Origin: Streptomyces sp. VRA16 Mangrove soil
GTDB lineage: Bacteria; Actinomycetota; Actinomycetes; Streptomycetales; Streptomycetaceae
DNA: 64,000 bases
Assembly (NCBI RefSeq): GCF_017377775.1
Contig: NZ_JAFVLN010000007.1
Coordinates: 62,001 to 126,000, forward strand
Direction: 5' to 3'
A model generated the notes under the pieces. That model saw only the letters and a list, made by a program, of their open reading frames with translations. It was not told where the DNA came from and did no database searches. Below, in pieces: positions 18,351 to 26,830 of the stretch. How positions within the stretch are numbered: position 1 is the first letter of the stretch; each line of letters opens with the position of its first letter. The translations under genes were made by a program, and so were the position numbers.

Positions 18351-18529
18351 GGGGGGCTTCCTTCGGCTGAGCTTCCTTCAGCGGAGCTTCGTGGCGGGAA
18401 CGTCTTCGAAGGTAGGTCGCCGTCCACGCGTCTTCGTGTGCGTCGTCCGTACGTCGTGTAACAGCCTCGGAGAGGGCGGCCCGAACTCCGGAGAAGTCGG
18501 GGAAAGTGCAGGTCAGGGCGGGTCCCGGG

Positions 18530-18558
18530 CCTTGGTCCCGAATGTTGTGGGACCAAGG
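18530..18558. promoter_or_regulatory. Perfect inverted repeat in the gap upstream of the VOC gene
   Basis: CCTTGGTCCC and GGGACCAAGG form a 10-bp perfect stem with a 9-nt loop, 52 bp before the VOC start in the 260-bp gap between divergent genes. It could be an operator or a 5'-UTR hairpin; a terminator is less likely because no gene ends here. The other side of the gap has an imperfect duplication of a CTTC-rich motif. Confidence 0.4.
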
Positions 18559-18610
18559 TCGCGGTCCGGCCGGGGTGGCGTCCCGCGCCGTGATCGGGGA
18601 GGCTGCGCGC

Positions 18611-18985
18611 ATGGTCTCGGTAGTGCAGAACGTGGCGATCGACTGTGCGGACGCCTATGAACTGGCCCGGTTCTGGAGCGCGGTGACAGGCCGCCCGCTG
18701 GATCCGGAGGACGCCCCCGGCTCCCACGAGACGCAGGTGATCCTGGCCGAGGGACCGGTGCTCTACTTCAACCAGGTGCCCGAGCCGAAGACGGTCAAGA
18801 ACCGCATCCATCTGTGCCTGCGGCCCGAGACCACCCGGGACCGTGAGGTGGAGCGGCTGCTCGGGCTCGGCGCCACCTTCGTCGGCGACCACCGCAACCC
18901 CGACGGCACCGGCTGGGCGGTCCTCGCCGACCCCGAGGGCAACGAGTTCTGCGTGCTGCGCAGCACGGCCGAGCGGGAGCACTGA
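18611..18985 (+). CDS. VOC (glyoxalase/bleomycin-resistance-like) family protein
   Basis: This 124-residue protein has the paired beta-alpha-beta-beta-beta modules of the VOC superfamily. It starts VSVVQNVAIDCADAYELARFWSAVTGRPL and ends WAVLADPEGNEFCVLRS, the hallmark closing strand with its metal-ligand glutamate. It belongs to the glyoxalase-like subgroup frequent in Streptomyces, with no assignable substrate. ATG 18611 has GGGGAGG 8 nt upstream. Confidence 0.85.
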   Translation: MVSVVQNVAIDCADAYELARFWSAVTGRPLDPEDAPGSHETQVILAEGPVLYFNQVPEPKTVKNRIHLCLRPETTRDREVERLLGLGATFVGDHRNPDGTGWAVLADPEGNEFCVLRSTAEREH

Positions 18986-19058
18986 GCCCCTCAGCGCTCG
19001 TCCCCTGAGTGCTCGTCCCCTGAGCGCTCAGCCCCTCAGCACTCAGCCCCTCAGCTCT
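18984..19058. repeat. 15-bp tandem repeat between convergent genes
   Basis: Five imperfect units of 15 bp (forms AGCCCCTCAGCGCTC and GTCCCCTGAGTGCTC) start at the VOC stop codon and fill most of the gap to the FUSC gene end at 19073. CTGAG/CTCAG cores repeat stop-like triplets on both strands. Confidence 0.75.
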
Positions 19059-19072
19059 TAAGTCCGAGGTGC

Positions 19073-21031
19073 TCAGGCCGTCGGACCGCCCGCCACCCCG
19101 ATCGCCCGCGCCGCCGCCACCTCCTGGCGCACATGCTCCAGAACGCCGTCCTGGGACCCGGCGCCCGGCCCGCCGAAGTCGGCCCGCACTTCGAGCAGCA
19201 CCTCCGACTCGCGCAACCCCTTCGCCAACTCCCGCAGCTGCCCGGCGACTTGGGCCACCTCGGCCGCCCCGGGCGGCGCCGCACCGTGCCGCACCCGGAC
19301 CCGCGCGGCGGTCGTCGCGTCCACGATCCGCTCGACCGCGACGACCAGCGGCCACCACGCCGCCGCCCGCCTGCCCACCGGCGGCGGCTCGGTGAGCGCC
19401 CGCTGGAACTCGGCGCGCACGACGGACAGGTCCCGGTACAGGCGGCGGCGCATCCGGGCCCGTACGGCGACGTCCTCGGCGGCTCCGAACGCGCACTCCA
19501 CGTACGCCGCCGCATCCGCGACCGCGTCGGCGAGCCGGTCGCCGATCCGGGTGTGCCAGCTCTCCGGCCACAGCAGATAGCCCGCCACGAGCGCGATGCC
19601 GCAGCCCATCAGGCTGTCCAGGAGGCGGGGCCACAGCAGCGCCGTGCCCTGGTGGTTGAGGATGTCGGAGAGGACGAGGATCACGGGGGTGATGGCGGCG
19701 GTCTGGAAGCCGTAGCCGCGCGGTGTGAGCGCCGGGATCAGCGGCGCGAGCAGCATCATCACCGGCACGTCCCACCAGCCGATCGGCACCTCGGACAGCA
19801 CGGCGGCGGCCACCACGAGGCCCGCCGCGGTGCCGAGCGCGCGCAGCACCGCCCGCGAGAACACCGAGCCGAAGTCGGGCTTCATCACGAACGTGATGGT
19901 CAGCGCCACCCAGTACGAGCGCGGCACGGGCACGATCGAGACGAGGGCCTGTGCGATGCCGATGCACAGCGCGAGCCGCAGGCCGTAGCGCCAGGAGATG
20001 GCGGAGAGCAGGACGTTGCGGACGCCGCGGCGGGCCCGCACCCGCAGCGCGGCCGGGCGCCCGAGCCGGTCGTCGACGTTGGTGAAGTCGGCGTCGCCCG
20101 CGCGGGAGGCGACCTCGGCGGCGTGCCGCAGCGCGTGGTCGACGGCGCGCGAGGCCGGGCCCTCCGGCGCGGGGAGCGTGAGCGGGCCGACCTCACCGGG
20201 GCGTCCCGCCGCGATCGTGTCCGCGAGGTGCCGTGCGGCGGCGGGCACGGACGGCGGCAGCGGGATGCCGCACTGGTGGGCGGCGGGCGCGGCCTCCACG
20301 ATCGGCGTGACCGCGTTCAACTGGCTGACCAGGCGCACCAGTTCGGGGTTGCGGCCGTGCGCGAGGGCGCGCCGGGCGAGGACGAGGTCGTACGCCTGGT
20401 CGAGGGACTGGGTGACGGCGATCCGGGTCTCGGCGTAGGTGAGGGGGTCGCCGGCGGCGGCCTCCAGGAGGTTGGCGACGCTGCGGTACGTCGCCGCGAC
20501 CGCGGCCCGCTCCGGCACCCCGCCGCGCAGCGGCCAGGCCAGCAGCGCCAGGAGCAGGACCAGCAGGCCGCCGCTCACCATCAGCAGCGGGGCGAGCCAC
20601 CACGCGCCGGGCATCGGCAGGCCCGCGCCCACCACGCAGTTGAGCAGCAGGAGCAGCCCGGAGACCGAGGCGACCGCGCCGACCGTCGAGATCATCCCGG
20701 AGACCAGCGCGACGGCCGTGACGACCACGACCGCGAGCCATCCCTGCCCGTACACCGCGGAGCCGGCCGTCACGCCGATCGCGCCGAACACCTGCGGCAC
20801 GGCGATGTTGAAGATCCGCATCCGGTAGGCGTCGGCGGTGTCGCCGATGACGCCGGACAGGCCGCCCATCGCGGCGAGCGCGCCGTAGGTGAAGTGGTCC
20901 GTGGCGAGGCCCACCGCCAGCGGCAGCGCGAGCGCCACGGCGGCCCGTGCGGCGGCCGGCCAGGGCACGGCGGCCCGCTGTGGCTTCAGCGTTCTGACGA
21001 GCCAGTCGGGAGGGGTGAGGCGCGGCGGCAT
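19073..21031 (-). CDS. FUSC-family membrane protein (aromatic-acid exporter type)
   Basis: The 652-residue protein has two blocks of about six membrane helices (about 25-180 and 350-510), each followed by a soluble region. The second block holds the FUSC-like segment SYWVALTITFVMKPDFGSVFSRAVLRALGTAAG. FUSC proteins resemble plant ALMT and bacterial AaeB pumps for organic or aromatic anions. The substrate is unknown. ATG 21031 lacks a clear ribosome site. The EEP gene upstream reads the same way, 48 bp away, so they could share a transcript. Confidence 0.88.
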   Translation of the reverse strand: MPPRLTPPDWLVRTLKPQRAAVPWPAAARAAVALALPLAVGLATDHFTYGALAAMGGLSGVIGDTADAYRMRIFNIAVPQVFGAIGVTAGSAVYGQGWLAVVVVTAVALVSGMISTVGAVASVSGLLLLLNCVVGAGLPMPGAWWLAPLLMVSGGLLVLLLALLAWPLRGGVPERAAVAATYRSVANLLEAAAGDPLTYAETRIAVTQSLDQAYDLVLARRALAHGRNPELVRLVSQLNAVTPIVEAAPAAHQCGIPLPPSVPAAARHLADTIAAGRPGEVGPLTLPAPEGPASRAVDHALRHAAEVASRAGDADFTNVDDRLGRPAALRVRARRGVRNVLLSAISWRYGLRLALCIGIAQALVSIVPVPRSYWVALTITFVMKPDFGSVFSRAVLRALGTAAGLVVAAAVLSEVPIGWWDVPVMMLLAPLIPALTPRGYGFQTAAITPVILVLSDILNHQGTALLWPRLLDSLMGCGIALVAGYLLWPESWHTRIGDRLADAVADAAAYVECAFGAAEDVAVRARMRRRLYRDLSVVRAEFQRALTEPPPVGRRAAAWWPLVVAVERIVDATTAARVRVRHGAAPPGAAEVAQVAGQLRELAKGLRESEVLLEVRADFGGPGAGSQDGVLEHVRQEVAAARAIGVAGGPTA

Positions 21032-21079
21032 GGGGTCATTATGCGAGCCACGCGCGGTATGGGAGGGTCCAGGCCCTGG

Positions 21080-22102
21080 TCAGCCGCGGTGGCGGCGCAG
21101 CGTCAACTGCACGAGCAGCGCCCGGTGGTCGGTGTCCGCGAGCTTCAGGAACCGCACCTGTTCCGCCGAGAAGTCGTCGCTCACCAGCACGTGGTCGATC
21201 TGGGTGCCGAGCGGGCGCGGCGCCGACGAGGGCCAGCTGGGCGTCCGCGACGCCCCGTCGAGGCGGGCCGCGTCGCGCAGCTGCCCCGCGTCGAGGATCT
21301 GCCGGAACGCCGCGTGGTCCTGCGTCGCGTTGAAGTCCCCCGCCATGATCATCGCCCCGTCGTGCGCGGCGGCGACCGAGCGCAGCCGCCCCAGCTCGGT
21401 CTTCCACAGGCCGACCTGCCGGGACAGCGGCGGCATCGGGTGGGCGAGTTGGAGCCGTACGGCATGGCCGCGCACGTCGGCGACCGCGCCCGGCATGCCC
21501 ATCGTCGAGTCCACCGTGGGCGCCGCCTTCAGCGGGAACTCCGACAGGATCAGCGACCCCTCGGAGCCGCCCGCGCGCACCGCCTGCCGGTAGGGGTACG
21601 CCGTCTCCAGGGAGTTGCGGGCGAGGGCGTCCTGGCAGCCGTAGTCGCACTCCTCGACGAAGACGAGGTCGGGGCGGTTGCGGGTGATCGCGTCGATCAG
21701 CGCGTTCGTGCCCCGGCCGAACTGCACGTTCGAGGCGAGCACCCGGATGCCGGAGACGGGGGCCCCGCTCGCCTGTGCGTCGGTCCCGTACGGCTCCATG
21801 TACCAGGCCAGCGCGCCCAGCGCGGCCACGCCCCACACCATGCCGGTGCGCCAGCGCGCGAGCAGCGCCAGGAGCAGCGCGGCGACCGTCGGGGCGATCA
21901 GCCACGGCAGGAACGCGAGGAGCTGCGGCACCGGGGTGATCGCGTCGGTGTCCGCGGCGCGGCAGCCGACGACCGTGCTGACGCCGGCGAGCAGCAGCCC
22001 CGCCGCCCACGCCCCGGCCCGGCCGACGCGGCGGCGCCCGGCGCCCCGGGGTGCGTACCGCAGGGTGCCGGGCGCTGTGTCCGTGATGTCCCGCTGGTCC
22101 AA
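21080..22102 (-). CDS. Membrane-anchored endonuclease/exonuclease/phosphatase (EEP) family protein
   Basis: The 340-residue protein has three N-terminal hydrophobic helices (about 28-100), then an extracytoplasmic EEP domain. It shows the family's catalytic signatures: ASNVQFG (Asn), LVFVEEC (Glu), AGDFNA (Asp-Asn), IDHVLV and DTDHRALL (Asp-His). It could hydrolyse a phosphodiester outside the cell: nucleic acid, a phospholipid headgroup or a sugar phosphate. The start is a TTG codon at 22102, well supported by GGAGG 7 nt upstream; no ATG or GTG is equally placed. Confidence 0.87.
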   Translation of the reverse strand: MDQRDITDTAPGTLRYAPRGAGRRRVGRAGAWAAGLLLAGVSTVVGCRAADTDAITPVPQLLAFLPWLIAPTVAALLLALLARWRTGMVWGVAALGALAWYMEPYGTDAQASGAPVSGIRVLASNVQFGRGTNALIDAITRNRPDLVFVEECDYGCQDALARNSLETAYPYRQAVRAGGSEGSLILSEFPLKAAPTVDSTMGMPGAVADVRGHAVRLQLAHPMPPLSRQVGLWKTELGRLRSVAAAHDGAMIMAGDFNATQDHAAFRQILDAGQLRDAARLDGASRTPSWPSSAPRPLGTQIDHVLVSDDFSAEQVRFLKLADTDHRALLVQLTLRRHRG

Positions 22103-22191
22103 GGCCCGGCCTCCGTGTCGGTGTCCACCGAATCATCCTGAAGGACGGTCCCGGGGGCCAGACGGTTGTCGGGCGAGCCGGACGCGGGCTC

Positions 22192-22704
22192 TCAGACGTG
22201 CTTCGCCGTCGGGGAGTTGAGGCCCGCGCCGTCCGTCGCGGTCGCCAGCGACCAGATGACGAAGACGCCGATGCCGATGGAGATCACCGACCACACGGGC
22301 GCGTACGGCAGGAACATGAAGTACTCGACGATGTAGAGCGCGGCCAGGCCGATGCCCGCGCCGCGCGCCCAGTCGGCGCCCTTGAGCAGGCCCCAGCCGG
22401 TGATCGCGACGAGCACGCCGATGATCAGGTGGATCCAGCCCCAGGTGGTCAGGTTGAACGAGTAGACGTAGTCGCCGATCCGCCCGTACACGTCGTCCTT
22501 CGCGATGCCCGCGATCCCGTTGAGGATCCCGAGGACGCCGCTGACCAGCATGAGGACTCCGGCGAACATCATGCCGCCGGTCGCCCAGGCGTTGCCCTCG
22601 CCCTGACCGCGGGTCGGGTCGGGGGCCCGGTCGCGGTGCTGCGCCGACCAGGCCGCCGGGTCGGGCTCGGGCCGGGGGGTGTCGTTGGGGGTGTTCTCGC
22701 TCAT
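22192..22704 (-). CDS. Four-helix membrane protein (DUF7144-like)
   Basis: This 170-residue protein has a polar, proline-rich N-terminus (1-48) then four hydrophobic helices with GWIHLIIGVLVAITGWGLLKGADWAR between helices 2 and 3, the pattern of a small actinobacterial integral membrane family. ATG 22704 follows GGAGGG and overlaps the upstream stop (ATGA), so it is coupled with the gene at 22701-23597. Function unknown. Confidence 0.75.
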   Translation of the reverse strand: MSENTPNDTPRPEPDPAAWSAQHRDRAPDPTRGQGEGNAWATGGMMFAGVLMLVSGVLGILNGIAGIAKDDVYGRIGDYVYSFNLTTWGWIHLIIGVLVAITGWGLLKGADWARGAGIGLAALYIVEYFMFLPYAPVWSVISIGIGVFVIWSLATATDGAGLNSPTAKHV

Positions 22705-23597
22705 GGGGCGCCCTCCTTCTGTGTCATCGGAAGGCTCGCTCCCGAACGGCCCGACGGCATCGCGGACGCGCCCGAACGGGTGAGCCGGCGCCCCGTCAGC
22801 CACGCGGCGAGCGCCACCGCGAGCCCCACCCCGACGATCACCCAGGACGCCGTCCGCATCGACGCCGTGAGCGCGTCGTACACCGCGCCCGCGGCCCCCC
22901 GGTCGGCCGCGGCGACGCCGTCCAGGGTGAGCGAGCGGGAGATGGCCAGGGCGATCAGCAGCGCGCCCGCGGCCAGGGCCGCGCCGAGCCCCGTCGCGGC
23001 GAGCGCGCGGAGCCGGTGCACCGCCAGGGCCAGACCCGCCGCCGCGCACACCAGGGCCGCCAACGGCAGCCAGGGCCCGGCCAGTTGGAGGGTCCGCAGT
23101 ACGCCCCGCAGGGTCTCCAGGTCGTCGGCGGGCAGGATCGTGATCTCGGTGTGGGTGACGGGGATCTGGGACGCGAACGGCACGTTCTCGTCCTGGAGCT
23201 GCTGCTTGACCTGCTCGGTGACCGGCGCCAGATCGAGCGTGACGGGCCCGCTGCCGCCCTCGTCGAGGGCCTGCTGGACGGCGTCGTGGGCGGCCCGGTT
23301 GGCGGTGTTCCACGCTTTCTGGAACGCGGCGGTGTCCGTGAACGAGACGATGGCGTCGTGCAGATACTGCTCCAGCGCGGACTGGAGCGGGCCCACGTCG
23401 AGCTTCCGCATGATCCCGTCGGTGATCGCGTCCGCGACGGCCTCGCGCACCTCGCTCCGGGTCGCCAGCGGCGCCATCGTCGCCACATAGCGGTCGCTGT
23501 CGCCGATCTCGTACTTCGCCCAGGTGGACAGGGTGCCGAGGGGCACCAGCAGACAGGCGAGGACGAGCAGCGCGGGCGCCAGGGTTCTTCGGATCAC
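22701..23597 (-). CDS. Exported-domain membrane protein of unknown function
   Basis: The 298-residue protein has one N-terminal helix (about 6-28), an extracytoplasmic region of about 155 residues that looks mainly helical (SEVREAVADAITDGIM...VTEQVKQQLQDENV), and three C-terminal helices. It recalls actinobacterial membrane proteins annotated only as hypothetical. GTG 23597 is the best start in this frame; no strong ribosome site is seen. It forms a two-gene unit with the coupled gene downstream and is divergent from the SH3 gene, with 132 bp between them. Confidence 0.7.
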   Translation of the reverse strand: MIRRTLAPALLVLACLLVPLGTLSTWAKYEIGDSDRYVATMAPLATRSEVREAVADAITDGIMRKLDVGPLQSALEQYLHDAIVSFTDTAAFQKAWNTANRAAHDAVQQALDEGGSGPVTLDLAPVTEQVKQQLQDENVPFASQIPVTHTEITILPADDLETLRGVLRTLQLAGPWLPLAALVCAAAGLALAVHRLRALAATGLGAALAAGALLIALAISRSLTLDGVAAADRGAAGAVYDALTASMRTASWVIVGVGLAVALAAWLTGRRLTRSGASAMPSGRSGASLPMTQKEGAP

Positions 23598-23729
23598 CGT
23601 TCCAGGCAAGGGGCAGCCGGGGCGGGGCGCGAGCGGGGCGCGTGCATACGGAGGTCCGGGCGGCGGGTCTCCGGTGGAGCGTTGGGCCGAACGGGTGTTT
23701 CCTGGTGAGGGGGAGCCAGGAGGTCGATC

Positions 23730-24161
23730 ATGCGCCGTACACCTGTAGCTCTTGCCACGACCGCGCTGCTCACGGGCGGCGTGCTCGCCGTGACCGCGGC
23801 GGCCCCAGCCAGTGCCGACAGCGGGGGCGGGGATCCGATCTGGGGCACGGTCGTCTCGTCCGCGGCCCTCAACGTCCGCTCGGGCCCCAGCACCTCTTCG
23901 TCGGTCGTCTACCGGCTCGCGCCGGGCAGCCAGGACCGTATCGAGTGCGCGACGAACGGTACGTCCGTGAACGGCAACTCGACCTGGTACTGGTTCATCG
24001 GCGCCCGCGGCTGGGCCAGCGCCTCCTACGTGTCCATCAGCGCGAACGTGCCGAGCTGCGACACCCCCTGCCCGCCCGACCAGCACCAGGGCGGCGGCGG
24101 TGGTCCGAGCAGCTTCTGGTTCCGCTCGGACTACCGCGTGGAGTTCGGTTACGTGGGCTAG
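23730..24161 (+). CDS. Secreted SH3-domain protein
   Basis: The 143-residue protein has a signal peptide (MRRTPVALATTALLTGGVLAVTAAAPASA, 1-29) and one bacterial SH3-like domain (about 38-105) with the sequence ALNVRSGPSTSSSVVYRLAPG. Such domains bind peptidoglycan cross-bridges or wall polymers. Two cysteines in CDTPCPP follow the domain, and the tail ends SDYRVEFGYVG. AGGAGG stands 7 nt before the ATG. There is no catalytic domain. Confidence 0.85.
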   Translation: MRRTPVALATTALLTGGVLAVTAAAPASADSGGGDPIWGTVVSSAALNVRSGPSTSSSVVYRLAPGSQDRIECATNGTSVNGNSTWYWFIGARGWASASYVSISANVPSCDTPCPPDQHQGGGGGPSSFWFRSDYRVEFGYVG

Positions 24162-24174
24162 GCGTTCATTCCTG

Positions 24175-24207
24175 CCGAGCCGGTGTAACAGCGTTACACC
24201 GGCTCGG
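24175..24207. terminator. Bidirectional terminator overlapping a stop codon
   Basis: CCGAGCCGGTGTAAC pairs perfectly with GTTACACCGGCTCGG (15 bp, 3-nt loop). It starts 14 bp after the SH3 stop. Its right arm carries the last codons of the opposite gene, which ends at 24194. Confidence 0.85.
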
Positions 24208-24595
24208 TCGCCGTGTAGTACCGGTAGTACGTCGCCACGAACGTGCTCGCCGCGACGATCAGGCCCAGCACGATCGACCAGATGATCGCGGAGTTGGCCA
24301 GACTGTGCAGGAAGCCGACGGCGATGCCCGCGAACGCGGCCCAGGTCGCCGCGCGCAGCCCGATGTGCCGCCCGGCCTGCTGCTTGGACCACTGATGGAT
24401 GCCCAGGCACAGGGCGGCGACGATGATCCCGGTGACGAAGCCGAGGGCGACGTTGCCGCCCGTGACGCCGTGCCCGAACCGCTGGATGTTCGCCGCCCAG
24501 AAGCCGTAGAGGACGCCGGTGATCACCGGGATCACCACGCCCGCGCTGGTGGGGGAGAGCGACATGCCCCGTGCCGGGGCCGCATGCTGAGCCAT
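24194..24595 (-). CDS. Small four-helix membrane protein
   Basis: The 133-residue protein has a polar start (MAQHAAPARGMSLSPTS) and four hydrophobic helices covering almost all the rest, with a GIHQWSKQQAGRHIGLRAATW loop between helices 2 and 3. ATG 24595 follows GGAAGGAG at 6 nt. Its last codons and TAA lie inside a terminator hairpin. No family is recognised with confidence. Confidence 0.72.
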   Translation of the reverse strand: MAQHAAPARGMSLSPTSAGVVIPVITGVLYGFWAANIQRFGHGVTGGNVALGFVTGIIVAALCLGIHQWSKQQAGRHIGLRAATWAAFAGIAVGFLHSLANSAIIWSIVLGLIVAASTFVATYYRYYTATEPV

Positions 24596-24704
24596 GAGGG
24601 GCTCCTTCCGCGGATGACGTGGCCCCCCGTGCTCACTCCATTGACCGCCGACGGCACACCTTCCGCAACATGCGCACTACGGGGCGTCGTGTTTCGCTGA
24701 GGTC

Positions 24705-25346
24705 ATGTCCCTCAACATCGTGCTGTTCGGCGCCACCGGCATGGTCGGCAGCCGCATCGCCGCCGAGGCCGTGCAACGCGGCCACCGGGTCACGGCCGTC
24801 AGCCGCTCCGGTGCCTCGCCGGTGCCGGGTGTGACGGCGGCCGCCGCGGACCTGGCCGACCTCGACCGGGTCGCGCAGGTCGTCGCGGGGCACGACGCGG
24901 TGGCGTCGGCCGCGGCCCCGCCGCGCGACGGCAGCGACCCCAAGGCGCCGTTCCTCAAGCTGAACCAGACCCTCGTCGCGGGTGTCCGCAGGGCGGGCGT
25001 GGGACGGCTCGTGGTGGTCGGCGGCGCGGGCAGCCTGGAGGTCGCGCCCGGCCAGGCCCTGGCGGACCAGCCGGGCTTCCCCGACGCGTATCTGGGCGAG
25101 GCGCTCGCCCACCGCGACGTCCTGACGTATCTGCGCACGGTGGACGACCTCGACTGGACGTACATCTCCCCGGCAGCCGAGATCGCGCCGGGCGAGCGCA
25201 CCGGCGAGTTCCGGATCGGCGGCGACCGGCTGATGACCGACGCCGACGGCAACAGCCGGATCAGCGCCGAGGACTACGCCATCGCGTTCGTCGACGAGGT
25301 GGAGCGGGACGGGCACGCGCGCTCGCGCATGTCGGTCGCGTACTGA
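24705..25346 (+). CDS. NAD(P)-binding SDR/NmrA-like protein
   Basis: The 213-residue protein has an N-terminal Rossmann motif (LFGATGMVGSRIAAEAVQRGH, 7-27) and the SDR-like segment RLVVVGGAGSLEV. It lacks the classical YxxxK, so it falls with the atypical SDR a5/NmrA-like group (YwnB, BVR-B type) that act as NAD(P)H-dependent reductases of small molecules or as redox sensors. GAGGTC precedes the ATG. Its last 73 bp overlap the convergent phosphatase gene. Confidence 0.87.
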   Translation: MSLNIVLFGATGMVGSRIAAEAVQRGHRVTAVSRSGASPVPGVTAAAADLADLDRVAQVVAGHDAVASAAAPPRDGSDPKAPFLKLNQTLVAGVRRAGVGRLVVVGGAGSLEVAPGQALADQPGFPDAYLGEALAHRDVLTYLRTVDDLDWTYISPAAEIAPGERTGEFRIGGDRLMTDADGNSRISAEDYAIAFVDEVERDGHARSRMSVAY

Positions 25347-26560
25347 GGCCCGGCGGGCGCGTACAGCGTCGCGTCCCCGGCCGTCGCGAACGGGTCCACG
25401 TGCCCCGACGTCCGCCGGATCACCGTGACCGCGGCGTCGTCGCCGGGCGGCCCGTGCCGGTGCCCGTGCAGATCGAGCGCGAGCCGGCGCAGCAGCTCGT
25501 TCGGCGGCGCGTGAGCGGGCAGCTCGTCGACGAGGCGCGGCAGCCGCTCCCGTACGGGATAGAAGACGCCGTCCGCGTCCCGGCACTCGGTGACGCCGTC
25601 GGTGAACAGCACGAGCGTGTCGCCGGTCCGGAACGGCAGCCGCACCGGCTCGGGCAGGCCCGCGCCGAGCGGCCCCATGCCCAGCGGCACGCCGGGCGCC
25701 ACGTCCGGGGTGTGCACGGTGCCGTCGGCGGCCACGACCAGCGGCGGCTCGTGCCCGAAGTTCACGACGTCCACGACGTCGAGGCCGTGCGGGAAGTGCA
25801 GCAGCAGCGCCGTGGAGAACGCGTCCCGCAGTCCCTCCTCGCCGACCACCCGGGTCCACGCGCCGTAGCGCTGCATGGCGATCTCCAGGCGGCGGGCGAC
25901 CTCCCGCACATCGGCCTCGTGGTACGCCGCCTCGCGGAACGCGCCGAGCAGCGAGGCCGACGCGGAGACCGCGGGCAGGCCCTTGCCGCTGACGTCGCCG
26001 AGCACGGCGCGGATGCCGTGCGGGGAGGGCTGGAAGTCGTACCAGTCGCCGCCGACCCGGGCCGCGCGGGCGGCCGGCTGGTAGTAGTCGGCGATGTGCA
26101 GATCGCCGACGTGGTCGGGGAGCGTGCGCATCACGGCCCGCTGGGTCGCCTCGGCGATGTCCGTGACGGCCTGCAACCGGGCCCGCTGCTCCTCCCTGCG
26201 GCGCGCGATCAGCACACCGAGGAGACCGCCGGTGCCGATGAGCAGGGGTTCGAGCACGGACCAGCCCGTCGTCGGGACGGGGGAGAGAGCCTGCAGCGTG
26301 ACGTACACGGCGAGCAGCGCACCGGTGACGGTGGCGGTCGCCATGACCGGGGCGAGCAGCGACACGGCGATCGGCACCAGGCCCAGCAGGGTGCGGGCGC
26401 GGAAGTCGTCGGGCGTGGCCATGTCGAGCGTGCGGATGCCGGCCAGCATCACGAACACGAGCAGTCCCACGGCACGCCAGCCGCCCGTGGGGCGCCCGGT
26501 GCTGGGCCGGGCCTCACGGGTCGAGGCGGAGAAGTAGCTGCTGGAGCCGGAGAAAGGCAT
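25274..26560 (-). CDS. Membrane SpoIIE-type PP2C phosphatase
   Basis: The 428-residue protein has four or five membrane helices in the first 115 residues, a short coiled linker (RRREEQRARLQAVTDIAEATQRAVM), then a SpoIIE/PP2C domain with GGDWYDF (near 170), GDVSGKG (near 188) and LFTDGVTEC (near 320). The metal-binding aspartates are present, so it should be active on a phospho-Ser/Thr protein, probably an anti-anti-sigma factor. GTG 26563 just before ATG 26560 is an alternative start. The last 30 or so residues extend past the domain and overlap the convergent SDR gene. Confidence 0.87.
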   Translation of the reverse strand: MPFSGSSSYFSASTREARPSTGRPTGGWRAVGLLVFVMLAGIRTLDMATPDDFRARTLLGLVPIAVSLLAPVMATATVTGALLAVYVTLQALSPVPTTGWSVLEPLLIGTGGLLGVLIARRREEQRARLQAVTDIAEATQRAVMRTLPDHVGDLHIADYYQPAARAARVGGDWYDFQPSPHGIRAVLGDVSGKGLPAVSASASLLGAFREAAYHEADVREVARRLEIAMQRYGAWTRVVGEEGLRDAFSTALLLHFPHGLDVVDVVNFGHEPPLVVAADGTVHTPDVAPGVPLGMGPLGAGLPEPVRLPFRTGDTLVLFTDGVTECRDADGVFYPVRERLPRLVDELPAHAPPNELLRRLALDLHGHRHGPPGDDAAVTVIRRTSGHVDPFATAGDATLYAPAGPQYATDMRERACPSRSTSSTNAMA

Positions 26561-26709
26561 CACGTAAAAGGTTCCGGGGAACTTGGTCCCCCGACCAGGG
26601 CCGAAGGTCCACCCCCCGATGAGATCCGCGTCTCGTGGCCCACACCACAAAGCCCCGGCCGCCGCGACCGATCCGCGGCCCGCCGCTTTCCCGCCCGGCC
26701 CCGCCCCCA

Positions 26710-26777
26710 CCCGTCTCGGGCGATCTGCCGCCGAGGGCGGCGGTGGGCAAGGCGGCGCCCCGGCGCGGGGTGAGCGC
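26710..26777 (+). repeat. Dispersed 71-bp repeat, copy B
   Basis: This copy matches A and C over its whole length but lacks 2 bp after the hairpin and diverges at its right end. It lies in the 270-bp gap between the phosphatase start (26560) and the IclR stop (26831). Nothing else was recognised in that gap, apart from the phosphatase promoter that must be there. Confidence 0.7.
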
Positions 26778-26830
26778 GCATCCGGCGTCCGCCCCGCCCC
26801 ACCGGCGAGACCCGGCCCCGCCCCGCCGGT

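Noticed and set aside
18984-19058. 15-bp repeats as a possible CRISPR array
   Set aside because: The units are contiguous without spacers, too short, and no cas genes are near.
19133-22141. About 1000-codon plus-strand open frame across the FUSC and EEP genes
   Set aside because: It covers two unrelated minus-strand genes with clear motifs. The product is compositionally Arg/Gly/Ala noise.
25347-25374. The C-terminal extension of the second phosphatase as a separate small gene
   Set aside because: The frame is continuous with the PP2C domain and there is no start or ribosome site in between.
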